Assembly: GCF_000321225.1 (NCBI RefSeq)
Contig: NW_004450301.1
Location: 942,709-1,006,708, forward strand
Direction of reading: 5' to 3'
DNA: 64,000 nucleotides
DNA from: Odobenus rosmarus divergens
Taxonomy: Eukaryota; Chordata; Mammalia; Carnivora; Odobenidae
The notes below the pieces were generated by a model. The model ran no database searches. It saw only the letters and a program-made list of their open reading frames with translations, and was not told the origin of the DNA. The translations under genes and the position numbers were made by a program. Below are positions 39,308 through 53,393 of this stretch, piece by piece (the stretch's first letter is position 1; each line of letters begins with the position of its first letter).

Positions 39308-40150
39308 ATGCTGCTCCGCATCTCAAGGAACACACAGCTGCGTGGATGAGGCTGGAGAACGCCGTGTTGAGTGAGAGAAAAAGCCGGACACCAGAGAACG
39401 TTTGGTCGGATCTCACGCCAAGTGGGACGCCAGGCCAACTGCGTGAGGTAAACAGGAGCAGACGCTCTCTGGGGCACGGGGAGTGGGCTGTGGGACGGTA
39501 GCTCCATGGGGGGGACCAAATGACCCGATCCTGATAGGAGTGTGGTTACGGGGCAAATGCATTTGTTAGAACTCTGAAAATGGGACGTTTAAGGCCTGTG
39601 CATGTCATTGCAAGTGCATCATAGCACAATAAAGGTGGGAAAAGACGGCTTGAGACCCCAGTGTCAGACGAGGTGGGATTCGAGGCATAAGGCCTTAAAC
39701 GAGACAGGGATGGGCACTTTACAATGACCATGGGGCAACCCACAGTGAAGACGGGATGGCCCTAAACGCCCATGCGCCAAACCGTACAGAATCGTATTCA
39801 TGGAGCAAGGAGGCTGGACAGGAACCCGTCCACGGATAAAGGAAAGCAAAGCCGTGGCCCACTCAGCTGGTGCCCAGCACAGGCCTTGCAAGGGTCTGCG
39901 GGGCACTGTGGGAGCCGAGTGCATGTCTGGGCCCGGAGGGACCTCGGGGAACCCCCAGAGCAGATGCAGCTGGGCTGGCAGCCCCACAGGAAGCAAGACC
40001 ACCACCAGACGACAAATACCCACCCTCTGAACACTCGACTTCTTTAGGAAACTGTTGCACCAAAGAAGAGGTGGGAGGTCTCTTTCCAGAACATCCAGTA
40101 AACAATGACACAGAAAGCCCCACTGTTCAGAAACAGCCAGAATTCGGAAG
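39308..40150 (+). repeat. L1 3' end piece, then a second L1 ORF2 fragment
   Basis: 39308-39645 continues the distal L1 text (gctgcgtggatgaggctgga, gtgttgagtgagagaaaaag, with a caataaaggtggg end). 39660-40150 looks like a separate, strongly diverged ORF2 fragment (atggccctaaacgcccatgc, acagaatcgtattcatggag). Borders approximate. Confidence 0.5.
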
Positions 40151-40519
40151 TCAGCAAAGCAATGGCACGTGACTGTTAACATCCGCCACACAGAGGGCAG
40201 AGCTCCCGCCAGGAACCCCCCAGAACACCGTCCAACCCGAGGAGACAGAGGTCACCCTGTGGAAAGATGACCACGCATGGGGATTCCTCTTAGCCTGGAG
40301 AGAAGCTCTGTGGTCTCCGCCCCCCGACGCTGTGCACCAGGGGCGCACCTGCCTCAGCAACTGCATCCCATCCCCGCCCACCCGCGGGGGGCCCATTCCT
40401 CAGACCTAACCGACTGTCACACTCCCCATTTCCTTGCTAACAAGGTACAGGGAATGGGGCCACATACTCCCCCCATATTTGTGTAAGAAAACATGTTTCA
40501 ACAATTTGAGAATTAAACC

Positions 40520-40636
40520 ATTTTTTAAAAAGAGATTTTATTTTTAAGTAATCTCCCCACTGAATGCGGGGCTTGAACCCACGATCCTGAGATCAAGAGT
40601 CGCACACTCCACCGATGGAGGCAGCCAGGCACCCCG
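40520..40636 (-). mobile_element. Short Can-SINE, minus strand
   Basis: aaaaagagattttatttttaag on the + strand (the tail region), then gcggggcttgaacccacgat, cctgagatcaagagtcgcac and ggcaccccg. On the minus strand this is the tRNA-like part of an older short SINEC type. The target-site duplication is not clear. Confidence 0.75.
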
Positions 40637-40639
40637 TGA

Positions 40640-41010
40640 ATCAAGCTTTTACACTACATACCAGAAATTACGGGGTCCACGGTGCTCAGATGAAATTCCA
40701 TACCCCTGCTTACTTTATTAACTAACAAGAAAAGGTGAAAGTAATTAAATTAAGCATCCAACTAAAGAAGAACTAGAACACACAGCCAAGTTAAGTTACA
40801 AAAGGGAAGGGTAAGAATTAAAGAAAAAATTAGTCAAAAACGAATTCTAGGATCAATAAATAAACCCGAAAGCTCATTCTTTCAAAAAAAAAGGGGGGGG
40901 ATCAATAAAGTAGAACCGTTAGCTGGCCTAACCAAGAAAAAAAGACAGAGACACAAAATAAGGAAAAACAGTAGAAATAGCCCAAGACACAGAGAAGATG
41001 AGACAACCAC
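40640..41010 (+). repeat. L1 ORF2 fragment
   Basis: cattctttcaaaaaaaaagg, gggatcaataaagtagaacc, then gttagctggcctaaccaag and aaaaaaagacagagacacaa match the L1 ORF2 'aagatcaataaaattgat ... ctagcc ... atcaag' text in sense. It contains an A-run followed by a run of eight G near 40886-40900. Confidence 0.6.
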
Positions 41011-41100
41011 ACGTTCACACCTGTGCGTTTTCAAATCTGGGCGACACGGATGCTGTTTCAGAAAAGTACAGGCGGGCCCGGGCGGAACCAGTGACCCTCG

Positions 41101-41205
41101 CTCACGCACACACACATGCACACACATAGCCACATGCACACACACCCACACAAGCACACAGAGGCACACACACCCACATGCGTGCACACACACTCACCAA
41201 CTCGC
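41101..41205 (+). repeat. CA-rich tract
   Basis: Interrupted (CA)n with catgcacacac variants. The matching minus-strand Cys/Val-rich frames are artefacts. Confidence 0.75.
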
Positions 41206-41209
41206 CTGC

Positions 41210-43480
41210 CCAAAACAAACAAAAGAACAGGTCCAGTTTCCCAAGCGCTGGTGAACTTGAAGGAACGTGTAACTACAATGTTATGAAAGCAGTCTGAGAG
41301 TAGAGAAAAAGGACAAGCTTCTGAATTCTGTTTGAACAGAAACTGTAGAACCACTTCCCGTGCTGGCATCGGGGCAGGGATTCTAAGTAACCTGTTAGCA
41401 GGACCAGAGCCTTACCCTCGGCCTCAGGAGGCACCAGCCCTGCATCACCGCGCTCTCGGGCTTCTGCCCCTGGGCCGCAAGACCAGGCACTCCTGTTGTC
41501 CGGGCCGCCGGCGGTGGTGGACCTGTTAGCGCAGCCTAAGCTGACGGAGATGGTGGGCCTGGGAAGCAGACACAGGCCACGGTCCCTGTGTGGAAAGAGG
41601 GTGACCGAAGTGCTGCTTTGAGGGACACTCAGGGACTTCCCACTGCAGGTGCCACATGGAGGCCAGCCAGGGAGGCGCGAGGAACCGTCAGGGGAAGGGC
41701 CCCCCACGCCGATGCCTTCCTGTGAGCACAGTGTGACCCTACGTGGGCCCCTACGTGGGCAACGCCGTGGTGTCGCCTGGGCTGCCTTGGCCTGTCTTCG
41801 AGGCGTCTTGGGTCGGAGCATGGACGAGGAAGAGCCCTGGCCGGGGAAACGCACAGAGCCCCACAAGTTCCACACTCGATTCTCAAGCAAAAAAAGAAAA
41901 AGAACATGTTGGGCCTGACCTGAATTGTCTTTACTAAATGAAACACCATCCAGCAAAAAAAGAACTTTGTGCCCCATTCTTCAAATTTAAGGCTACTGTA
42001 TAATTAGAAAAATGAGTTTTAATATTTAATACTCTAGGATCTGGAAAATCTCTTACTACATAATGTTGGGAGATACTTCCTTGGGGGGAATAAATATTTT
42101 ATAAATGCTGTGTGCATGGTGCCAAGCGTCCCTCTGAATAAACAAAGACACATTTGAGGATGCTCTGTGGGAGCTAACAGCTGGCTGACGAAACAGGGAC
42201 TGGAGCCTTCTACCTCCAAGACAGTGCGTGACTCCAGACCCCGAGCAAAATGGGGGTGTGGGTTTCAGAATCATGTCCGGGCAGAAGCTATTTTATCATG
42301 CACACATACACGTATACACACATACACATACCACACATTATCACGTGTGCACACAGGTACACGTGTGTATACACATTTCGTCATGCTTTGAATTTTAAAT
42401 CCTAGAAAATGTAGACCCAATACTTGCCAGAAATCTGCCCTGTGGTCTGCCCTGCATCCTTATCTTCTTGAAAAGGCAAGGTGGAAGACTTGGTGAGGAC
42501 GTCAGCTGTGAGTGTCCCAGGGAAAAAGAAGCAGCTTAGATTTAACAAGAGATATGTCTATTTCTTTTTCACATAAGGCCATCCAGGACCAAGCAGCTGC
42601 CCCACAGACGGGAGACCCAGGCTTCTTCATCCACAGCATGGAGGCTACCTCCTCATGGCACAAAACGGCTGTTCAAGGTCCAGCCTTCATAGCCACATTT
42701 CCACCAGCGGGCAAGAGGAAGACCAACCAAGGGGTTGCTCTCCCTGTAAGAATACTCCCCTAAAATTGCTTTTTTTGTTACTTGACCACACTGGTTACAA
42801 GGGAGGTGGGAAGTGAGGCAGCCTTGTGCCTGCCAAAAATCGGAGTCTATTCCTGAGACAGAAGAAGGGAAGGGGAGGAGAGAGCGTAAAGAAAGCTGAA
42901 CAGTACGTGGGGCAGCATGGACTTCCCCACAGTCTTGGAGGCGGGACAGAGGGGAGAGCTAACCCTTGAACAGTGCTCGACATTTTCCTCTTCTGTCTGC
43001 CCTCCTGGGCTAACCCGGTGGCACCCCGGCTCCCCCAGCTGCCAGCCAGTTCACAGCCACCCTGCCCTGGCGCCCCAGGCCGGTGCTCCTCCTCACACGG
43101 CCGGGTCCCAGCTTGGTCCCACTGGCCCTGGGTCCCAGATGACCACCCGTGGGTATACTGCAGCTGTTCCATGGTAAATGGTGGCTGCAGGGAGTTTTGA
43201 AGGAAGTGCGACCATGTGCCCGATGCTCCAGAAGAGAGGAGGACCCTGCCGGCCGCCCCTTCCCACTTAGCCGCATCCTGGTCTCCCCAGTCTTTGCTTC
43301 CTCTGCCTGGCCCAGAGCTGGGTGGACGTGGGCTCGCAGAGAAGGCTCCTTCACGCCTGGTGCTGCTGCCCTCCCTCGTTCACGCGCCTCCACGTTGTTG
43401 GCGTGGAGCCCCGGCCCGGTCCTCCTCCCTGCAGAGAGGCAGCCCACCGTGGGGCCCCACCATACTTCACTTACTGCTGG
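41210..43480. other. Intergenic DNA, no gene recognised
   Basis: It includes a small 13-bp tandem copy at 41740-41762 (ctacgtgggcccc). The 234-residue minus-strand frame at 41273-41977 has no recognisable domain. Confidence 0.55.
42298..42378 (+). repeat. (CA/TA)n tract
   Basis: Mixed cacata and cacgtg steps (acacatacacgtatacacac). Simple repeat. Confidence 0.75.
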
Positions 43481-44860
43481 ATACGTGCATTGTTTCCACT
43501 TCGGGGCTAATATGAACAAAGCTGCTGTGGACATTCTTGTGCACGGCTTTCTGAGGACACATCATTTATCTTGGGTAAACCCCTAAAAGTAGGATCGTGG
43601 GGTCATAGGGTAGCAGCTTGTTTAACTTCATTAAAAACTTTCTGTTTCTCAGTGATCGTACCATTTTTCATTCTCACCGGCCGTGTGTGAGGGTCCCCGC
43701 TGGTCTATCTCACCGACATTCATCATGGTCAATCTCTTTAATTTCAGCAGTTCTAATGGGTCTACAACAGAATCTCATTTTGACTTAAATTTGCATTTCC
43801 CTGATTACTCAGGATGCCGAGAGCCTTTTTATGTGCTTACTTGGTACTCTTAGATCTTCTACTGTTCAGTGTCTACTCACGTCTTCTGTCCAATTTTTTT
43901 GTGTGTTGTCTTTCCTTATTGATTTACTGGGTTTTAAAACTATAACCTGGGTAGAATTTCCATGTCAGGTATATTTATCGTGAATATTTTCTTCCAATCT
44001 GTTCATTCTCTTTACAGTCTTTCAAATAGCAGAGGTTTTACTTTTGATGAAGACACCTTTATTTTTTTCCTTGATGGTTTCACTTTCTTGTGCCCTAGCT
44101 AAGAAACTTCCAGCTCCAAGATGGTGTGGTATTTTCTTTCACTCTTACCCACACTTCAATTTCCTTCTAAGCCCATGACCTGGCTCTGATGAGGGCTGCT
44201 CAGTGTGGTGCGGGGGCTGCGTGTCCTGGTGCCCATCCACCCCCCAGGTGTTCTGGCACCATTGTGGGAAAGACCACCCTTTTCCCCACTGAATCAGCAC
44301 GTCTGGCCAGATCAGTGGACTCTGGACGCGGGATCTGGTTCTGAACTCTGTTCTGCTCCACTGGTCTACACCATCTTCCGTACTGCCGCAGCCTTCCTGT
44401 CAGTCTTGGAATGAAGGAGTGTGAGTCCTCCAATGCTGCTCTTCCCCCTCACGGTCCTCTTGGCCACTCTAGGTTCTCTGTGTTTCCGTGGATATGGTAG
44501 GGTCAGCTGTCGACTTCCAGAAAAAGGTCTGCTGGGCTTGTGACTGGGATTGCTCTGAGCGAGAAGTGTACCTCCGAGGGAAAGGACATCTTACAAATCC
44601 AAATCTTCCGGCCCCCGACCACAGCCCTCTCTCCATTTCTCTCAACCGTGTTTTGTACATTTAGTGCAGGGATAGTACGCATCGTTTGTTAAATTTATTC
44701 CACAGCGATGTGTTTCTGATGCTACTCTAATGGTATGTTTCTGTCCTTTCTCATCTGTTGCTGGTATTTACAGATACAATCCATATTCACATATTGATGC
44801 TGTATCCTGTTCCTTGCTAAATTCCCTTCTTAGCAGTTGCATGTTTTTGTAGATGCCACA
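43480..44860 (-). repeat. Old L1 ORF2 3' half, minus strand
   Basis: Reverse L1 text: gctaatatgaacaaagctgc, gatcgtggggtcatagggta, aatttgcatttccctgatta, tcttccaatctgttcattct, and near 44520 aaggtctgctgggcttgtga. Long but strongly mutated; no open frame. Confidence 0.75.
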
Positions 44861-45690
44861 GGATTCTCTACATACGCCATCCCATTTGCCAATAGAAACC
44901 CATCAACTTTAAAAGGGCTCATTTGTCTTATTCCTTTAGAAATATCCCTCCCCAGATGACACAGTCCCTGCCTCCACTCTTTCCACGAGAAGCCAAATTT
45001 CTTGAAAAAGTTGTAAACCTCTTTGTCTCTACTACAGCCCCCACTCACTCTCCCACCCCCTCCAGCGCTCTGCCACCCTCCCACTCCCCTTCAGAGAAAT
45101 GGCTGTTCTTGGGTCACTCAAAGCCTCCACCTTGCTAATCCCAGCTGCTGTTTCTCAGTGTTTATCTTACTGCCATCTTGGCCAGATTTGACGTAGCTGA
45201 TCCCTCCCCCAACACCCTTCCTTTGGCCCCCTGGGGCTCTGCCCGGCTTCCCTTCCACCTCTCTGCCCCGCCCCCCTGCAGCTCTTCCTGCTGCTCCTGG
45301 ACGAGGGGTCTCCAAAGCTGGTGGTCTCCAGCCCCGCTCCACCCCTGGTGCACTCATCCACACACCAGCATGTCTAGGCAGCTGTGAGCAGACCTGGCAC
45401 CTCCAGGAGCCTTCCTGCAAAGGTGCACTCTGAATACCTCAGCATCCCGCATGCCCAGACAGAACACCCAGCACCTGCTCCTGAGCTACCACCTGTCCAC
45501 CCCTCATCTGGAGCTCCCCATGCCGGTGCGTGCCCCATCCACCCTTGTGTGTAAGCCCCAGGATTGTGGCCTCTTGGCCGTCTTTGGTCCCACACCTGTC
45601 ACCCAGACACGCTCTCCCTTCCTGCCCTAGGTGTGTGCCTGCGGCCTCTTCACCTTCACCCTCTCCAAACCAGTCTTCACCTGGCACCCT
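44860..45690. other. Upstream flank of the CFAP46 CpG island
   Basis: Pyrimidine-rich on the + strand, with L2-like wording in places (weak). A small (AATG)n run lies further on at about 46067-46084, inside the island. No divergent gene was recognised on the minus strand. Confidence 0.5.
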
Positions 45691-46472
45691 CAGAAAACGC
45701 CGAGACCCGGGCGCGCCGCGTCCAGTACCCTTGGGAGGACGGCGATCCCACCCTGGCCAGCGCCCTGGAGCCCGGTTCCGGCAGTCCCGCCCACGCGCCC
45801 TCGCGGGCGCCCCTCCCTCCTGCTCAGGTGCCGTTCTTCCCGCCTTTGTGGGGAGCCTCCTCTCCTCTTGCAAATCTCAGCTCACCCGTCCCGTGCTTGC
45901 GCGACCCTCTCAGGATCCGACCCCTAGTTAGGCATTCACTGTTTGCCTGATGTCCTCTCCGCACGCGGCAGCCGGTGCAGCCCCTGCGTTTCCAGGCACG
46001 CTCAGGCCCCGCCCAGGCAGGGGCGAACAACTGTCCGGACGATCCTCGGTCCGTAGGATGACCGAATCAATGAATGAATGAATGCCCGAGTGAGTGAGTT
46101 AAGGCAGGCAGGAATACGTTCCGGAAGCCAGGCCCAGATCCAGGGGCATCCTTGACCTGGGGGACTGCGGGGCGGGGACGTGGGGCGGGGACGTGGGGCA
46201 GGGGCGCGGGGCCGCTCAGCTGGAGCATCGCCCCGGGGAGTGGGCGGGGGCCGATGCGAGTGGGGTCGCCCGGGCCAGCGTGGGCACGACCCCGACGCGA
46301 GCGCACCCTGCCCTCGCTCCACTCCCCTCGCCCCGGGGCTGCGCCCCCGCCCCCACGTCCTAGTCCGGGAAGGGCGGGAAGAACGCGCACAGGGTGGTCT
46401 TCCGGCGGCGGTTCGCCTCCGGACTAGTGTGGCCCAGTGGCCGACCCGTAGGATCGGCCGGCGTCCCCCTCG

Positions 46473-46485
46473 GTCGCTAGGCAAC
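46473..46485 (+). promoter_or_regulatory. X-box (RFX binding site) 52 bp before the CFAP46 start codon
   Basis: The sequence gtcgctaggcaac differs by one base from the palindromic X-box GTTGCTAGGCAAC bound by RFX factors. RFX2/RFX3, with FOXJ1, drive motile-cilia genes, and X-boxes near the start codon are a hallmark of ciliary genes. Position and gene identity both fit. Binding itself is inference. Confidence 0.75.
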
Positions 46486-46536
46486 CACCGGCAGTCGGCT
46501 AACCGGAGAAAACCTACCGCGCTCGGTCCCGGCGCC

Positions 46537-46585
46537 ATGGACCTGGTCATCACGCAGGAGCTGGCCCGCGCCCAGAGCCAGCAGG
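46537..46585 (+). CDS. CFAP46: CFAP46 exon 1 (coding part), residues 1-16
   Basis: First coding exon of cilia and flagella associated protein 46 (former TTC40). The protein is a large helical, TPR-containing component of the C1d projection of the ciliary central pair, working with CFAP54, CFAP74 and CFAP221. The exon encodes MDLVITQELARAQSQQ, which I recognise as the conserved N terminus. The ATG has a good context (G at -3, G at +4). The exon ends in phase 1 at a GT donor at 46586 (gtgggc) and joins exon 2 to make a GAT codon. The reading frame stays open upstream to an ATG at 46180, but the conserved start is the one given here. The 5' UTR is not defined by the sequence; transcription probably begins shortly before it, near the X-box. 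Only about 12% of the protein lies in this window. Confidence 0.93.
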
Positions 46586-47158
<573 letters not shown>

Positions 47159-47210
47159 TAGGAGGGTCTCTGTTTCTGGGAGCACGAGGTGGAGCTGGAG
47201 ACAGCAGTAG

Positions 47211-47507
<297 letters not shown>

Positions 47508-47988
47508 TAACCTTCAGTGGGACCCCTCCAGGTCCCCATTCCTAAATGAATACCTAATGGTTTGTCCCACTTGAGGTTTTCCCTGAGGCTGCCTTGATTC
47601 TCCTCAAAATTTTACATCTTGTGTGGAAAGAGTTACAATCTCACCCTGCTTCCAAAATTGTGTCAGGCTAGACAAATCCTAAAGTACTCTTCTATGGAGA
47701 GCTCAGCCAGCAGATTTATCGTCAGTTTCCCGCTTGTGCTTTTCCCGGAAGCTCCTGTCTGACCTTTGGCGTCTGCATCCTGGTGCCCTGGTTGTGCCCA
47801 GGACAGCTACCCTTGAGCCTGGCCGGGTGTGCCTGAGACCGCACGGGGCGCCCCAGCTCCTGCTGCTTCCAGATGGGCTCCCAGGCCAGTCCTTAGTGTG
47901 GCTTAATGTCCACGGAAGTGACCACGAGCAATGATTGATGTTTCTGTGGCAAATTCAATGCAATTGTGCATTTTTTATGTTGTTTTAG

Positions 47989-48053
47989 GAGGAATTTGAA
48001 AATTGTGTGACTCAGTATATGAAGGCAATAAACTTTGCAAAAGGAGAACCCAG
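47989..48053 (+). CDS. CFAP46: CFAP46 exon 4, residues 103-124 (split codon)
   Basis: Short 65-bp exon with acceptor tgttttag and donor gtaggc. It encodes EEFENCVTQYMKAINFAKGEP and ends in phase 2, with the split Arg codon completed by exon 5. It was too short for a simple ORF scan and was found by reading from exon 3 into the next acceptor. Confidence 0.93.
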
Positions 48054-48599
48054 GTAGGCATAATAGAATCGGCCATTTCTACCTGGGATTGTGTAAAAGG
48101 TACAGGACCAGGGTTTACCAAGTGGTTCCACCTGTTTAGACTGGGGGCTTGTCCTTGCTGTGTCCTTGCTGTATGCTTGTCTCTGACGCGTAGAGCTGGG
48201 TCCCACACACACACGATTTTGTGTGTCCTGCGGTTTCCGTGATATGCAGATGGCTTTTGTCTGTGTTCTCTGTGGGAACTTCTCCTTTGGCTGGTCTCCA
48301 TGGCCCTCTTACTTTCTGGGCCTCTCTGAGGGTTCAGCATCAGAGCCCCTCCCTCCCCTGCCCCCCCCCCCCCCGCCTCTATCCCCTCTGGCAGATTGCC
48401 CAGGCCAAGGCCTCCTGTCCGTAGCGATTCAGCTAAAACTCTAGCACAGTTTTCTACTTAATGTTTCCTTCGTCGAAAAGAAATATTACTGAAACTGTTA
48501 AGGTTGCACATAAAGTGGTATTAATACAACCTATTTAAGTAGGATACACCATTTAAAGGAGATTCAAGTGTAAATCCTGGTTCACTCCTTCAGGCTCCC

Positions 48600-49070
48600 G
48601 ATCAGTGCTGTTGAGAGCCTCCTCCCCATGCACCCTGGGTCTTACAAGGCAGAGCTGGCCTCTCAGAGAGGCCTGGAGCAAGAAAGGCAAATTGGCCCCT
48701 GTGGTGCCCTTACTCCAATTCCTCCAGTGGCTCCTTCCAGCCCTCAGGAAAAAGCCCACCTTCTGAGGGGTGTCCCTGCTCCTCATCCCTCCTCCTGCAC
48801 CACTTTGCCCTTCATGCACAGGCGTGGGGACTTTGTTCCCCAAAGATTCTGCTCTCCCTCTTTTTTACCTGGCGGACCCTTTCCCTGCACTGCTCTCAGG
48901 ACTGATTGCTCCTCACATTTCAGGTCTCAGCAGGATGTTACATCCTCCAGGAAGCCTTCCTTGATTCCCCCTGCACTTGCCTGTTCTTGTCTATCTCTTG
49001 GGAACCAAAGGAGACCTCACTTACTGGTGTATTTTCACAGGGAGCTGATCACTTTAGCGAATGGGTGAAG
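48600..49070 (+). repeat. LINE2 (L2) 3' fragment
   Basis: The sequence resembles the L2 3' region: a ctcctccaggaagccttcc-like block (here catcctccaggaagccttcc near 48950), preceded by the ccttctgccctggcacc-type pyrimidine-rich text. It is an ancient, strongly diverged copy in intron 4, and its limits are approximate. Confidence 0.55.
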
Positions 49071-49126
49071 AGATCTCTAGCCTGGACTCAGGAGTCATGT
49101 GGCTGGGTCATCATGGCTGGGGTTGA

Positions 49127-51065
<1,939 letters not shown>

Positions 51066-51487
51066 TAAGTGGTTTAGGAGTTTTAGGGGCTGACTCAGGG
51101 TCTCTGTGCCATCTAGAGGGGATATGGCTGTGCCAGGGGGTGAGTGAGAGTGGAACAGTAGGGTGAGGCCTGGGCCCGGAGGATGGGACTCTGCCTTGTC
51201 TCCCTTTACTTAGAAGTAGCCAGAGAGAGGCTTCCCATGGGTGAGTGTAGCTTCTAAGCCAGTGAGGGAAGTCGTTTAGGAGGAGAGTCACTGGCTGGGT
51301 GAGATCTGTCTAATAGACCCTTCCATATGAGGCTTAACATTTGACCTTGACATTGAGCAAAACAGGAGTAGTTAATTTGGGTAAAACCCTGACAGTAGTG
51401 GTTTAAAGTGAAGGAAGAATGGAACCGTATGCAGCTGTCTGCTAAAGTGGCAAGAGGGAATTAGGAGGGTTGAGAGCCACTGTGTGA

Positions 51488-53066
51488 GAAGAATGGGCAG
51501 TGAGGAGATCCAGTGCATATGAGGAGAAGGCAGTGAGGAGATCCAGTGCATGTGAGGAGAAGGCAGTGAGGAGATCCAGTGCATGTGAGGCAAGGGCAGT
51601 GAGGAGATCCAGTGCATGTGAGGAAAAGGCAGTGAGGAGCTCCAGTGCATGTGAGTTGAGGACACTGAGGAGATCCAGTGGATGTGAGGAGAGGGCAGTG
51701 AGGAGATCCAGTGTGTGTGAGGAGAAGGCAATGAGGAGATCCAGTGCATGTGAGGAGAAGGCAGTGAGGAGATCTGGTGTGTGTGAGGCAGGGGCAGTGA
51801 GGAGATCCAGTGCATGTGAGGAAAAGGCAGTGAGGAGATCAGTGTGTGTGAGGAGGAGGCAATGAGATCAGTGTATGTGAGGAGGAGGCATGAGGAGATC
51901 CAGTGTGTGTGAGGAGAAGGCAATGAGGAGATCAGTGTGTGTGAGGCAAGGGCAGTGAGGAGATCCAGTGCATGTGAGGAGAAGGCAGTGAGGAGATCAG
52001 TGTGTGTGAGGAGAGGGCAATGAGGAGATCCAGTGTGTGTGAGGAGAAGGCAATGAGGAGATCCAGTGTGTTTGAGGAGAAGGCAGTGAGGAGATCCAGT
52101 GCATATGAGGAGAAGGCAGTGAGGAGATCCAGTGCGTGTGAGGATAAGGCAATGAGGAGATCCAGTGCATATGAGGAGAAGGCAGTGAGGAGATCCAGTG
52201 TGTGTGAGGCAAGGGCAGTGAGGAGATCCAGTGAGGAGAAGGCAGTGAGGAGATCCAGTGCGTGTGAGGATAAGGCAATGAGGAGATCCAGTGCATATGA
52301 GGAGAAGGCAGTGAGGAGATCCAGTGTGTATGAGGCAGGGGCAGTGAGGAGATCCAGTGCATGTGAGGAGAAGGCAATGAGGAGATCCAGTGTGTGTGAG
52401 GAGAAGGCAATGAGGAGATCAGTGTGTGTGAGGCAAGGGCAGTGAGGAGATCCAGTGTGTATGAGGCAGGGGCAGTGAGGAGATCCAGTGTGTGTGAGGA
52501 GAAGGCAATGAGGAGATCCAGTGTGTGTGAGGAGAAGGCAATGAGGAGATCAGTGTGTGTGAGGCAAGGGCAGTGAGGAGATCCAGTGCATGTGAGGAGA
52601 GGGCAATGAGGAGATCCAGTGCATATGAGGAGAAGGCATGAGGAGATCCAGTGTGTGTGAGGAGAAGGCATGAGATCAGTGTGTGTGAGGCGAGGGCAGT
52701 GAGGAGATCCTGTGTGTGTGAGGAGAAGGCAGTGAGGAGATCCAGTGCGTGTGAGGAAAAGGCAATGAGGAGATCAGTGTGTGTGAGGAGAGGGCAATGA
52801 GATCAGTGTGTGTGAGGAGAAGGCAATGAGGAGATCCAGTGTGTGTGAGGAGAAGGCAATGAGGAGATCAGTGTGTGTGAGGAGAGGGCAGTGAGATCAG
52901 TGTGTGTGAGGAGAAGGCATGAGGAGATCCAGTGTGTGTGAGGAGAAGGCATGCGATCAGTGTGTGTGAGGGGAGGGCAGTGAGATCAGTGTGTGTGAGG
53001 AGAAGGCATGCGATCAGTGTGTGTGAGGGGAGGGCAGTGAGGAGATCCAGTGTGTGTGTGAGTAGA
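51488..53066 (+). repeat. 33-bp minisatellite (VNTR) in CFAP46 intron 7
   Basis: About 1.6 kb of head-to-tail units close to ggcagtgaggagatccag followed by tgcatgtgaggagaa, 33 bp in all, roughly 45-50 copies. Variant units differ at a few fixed sites: cagtg or caatg at the start, cc or a single c in the middle (32 bp), gcatg, gtgtg or catatg, and gagaa, gcaag or gaaaa at the end. There are also shorter units (24-30 bp) mainly in the distal third. The + (sense) strand is purine-rich and poor in C. Because 33 is a multiple of three, long 11-residue-periodic frames exist on both strands; these are not genes. Confidence 0.95.
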
Positions 53067-53393
53067 GGGAAGCTGTCCAGAGGGAGGCAGTTTGCTGCCC
53101 AGGGTCATGAACAAGGGGAGGTATGAAGGGCAAAGCCAGCCTACAAGGTTGCCCTCCTATGGGTCTGGTTCTGGCAGAGGGGCTGTACAGGGAAAAGGAG
53201 CCTGCTCTGGGAGTGAGGAGAGTAAGGAGGTGTGAGAAGTCATCTTGGAGAGTGAAGGAACGAAGGAAGAGGGATTTTTTTAGGCCTTCTGTTCAGTGGG
53301 AAACACAGGTTCATAGACTTGGAGTTTGTCTTAGGGTAATTTGAACAAATCTGACATGATATTTTGGTTATTTATTGTTTGAATAAATTCTAG

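Noticed and set aside
41273..41977. 234-residue minus-strand ORF
   Set aside because: No domain or family resemblance. It starts next to decayed repeats and low-complexity DNA.
1..45000. Exons of neighbouring 10q26.3-type genes (NKX6-2 homeobox, ADGRA1)
   Set aside because: No homeodomain or receptor-like coding text was recognised in any frame of the left part.
51997..52671. Repeat protein of 11-residue units on the minus strand
   Set aside because: It is a by-product of a unit length divisible by three, in an intron and antisense to CFAP46.
51488..53066. CRISPR-like array of regular repeats
   Set aside because: There are no unique spacers; the whole 33-bp unit repeats. The context is a mammalian intron.
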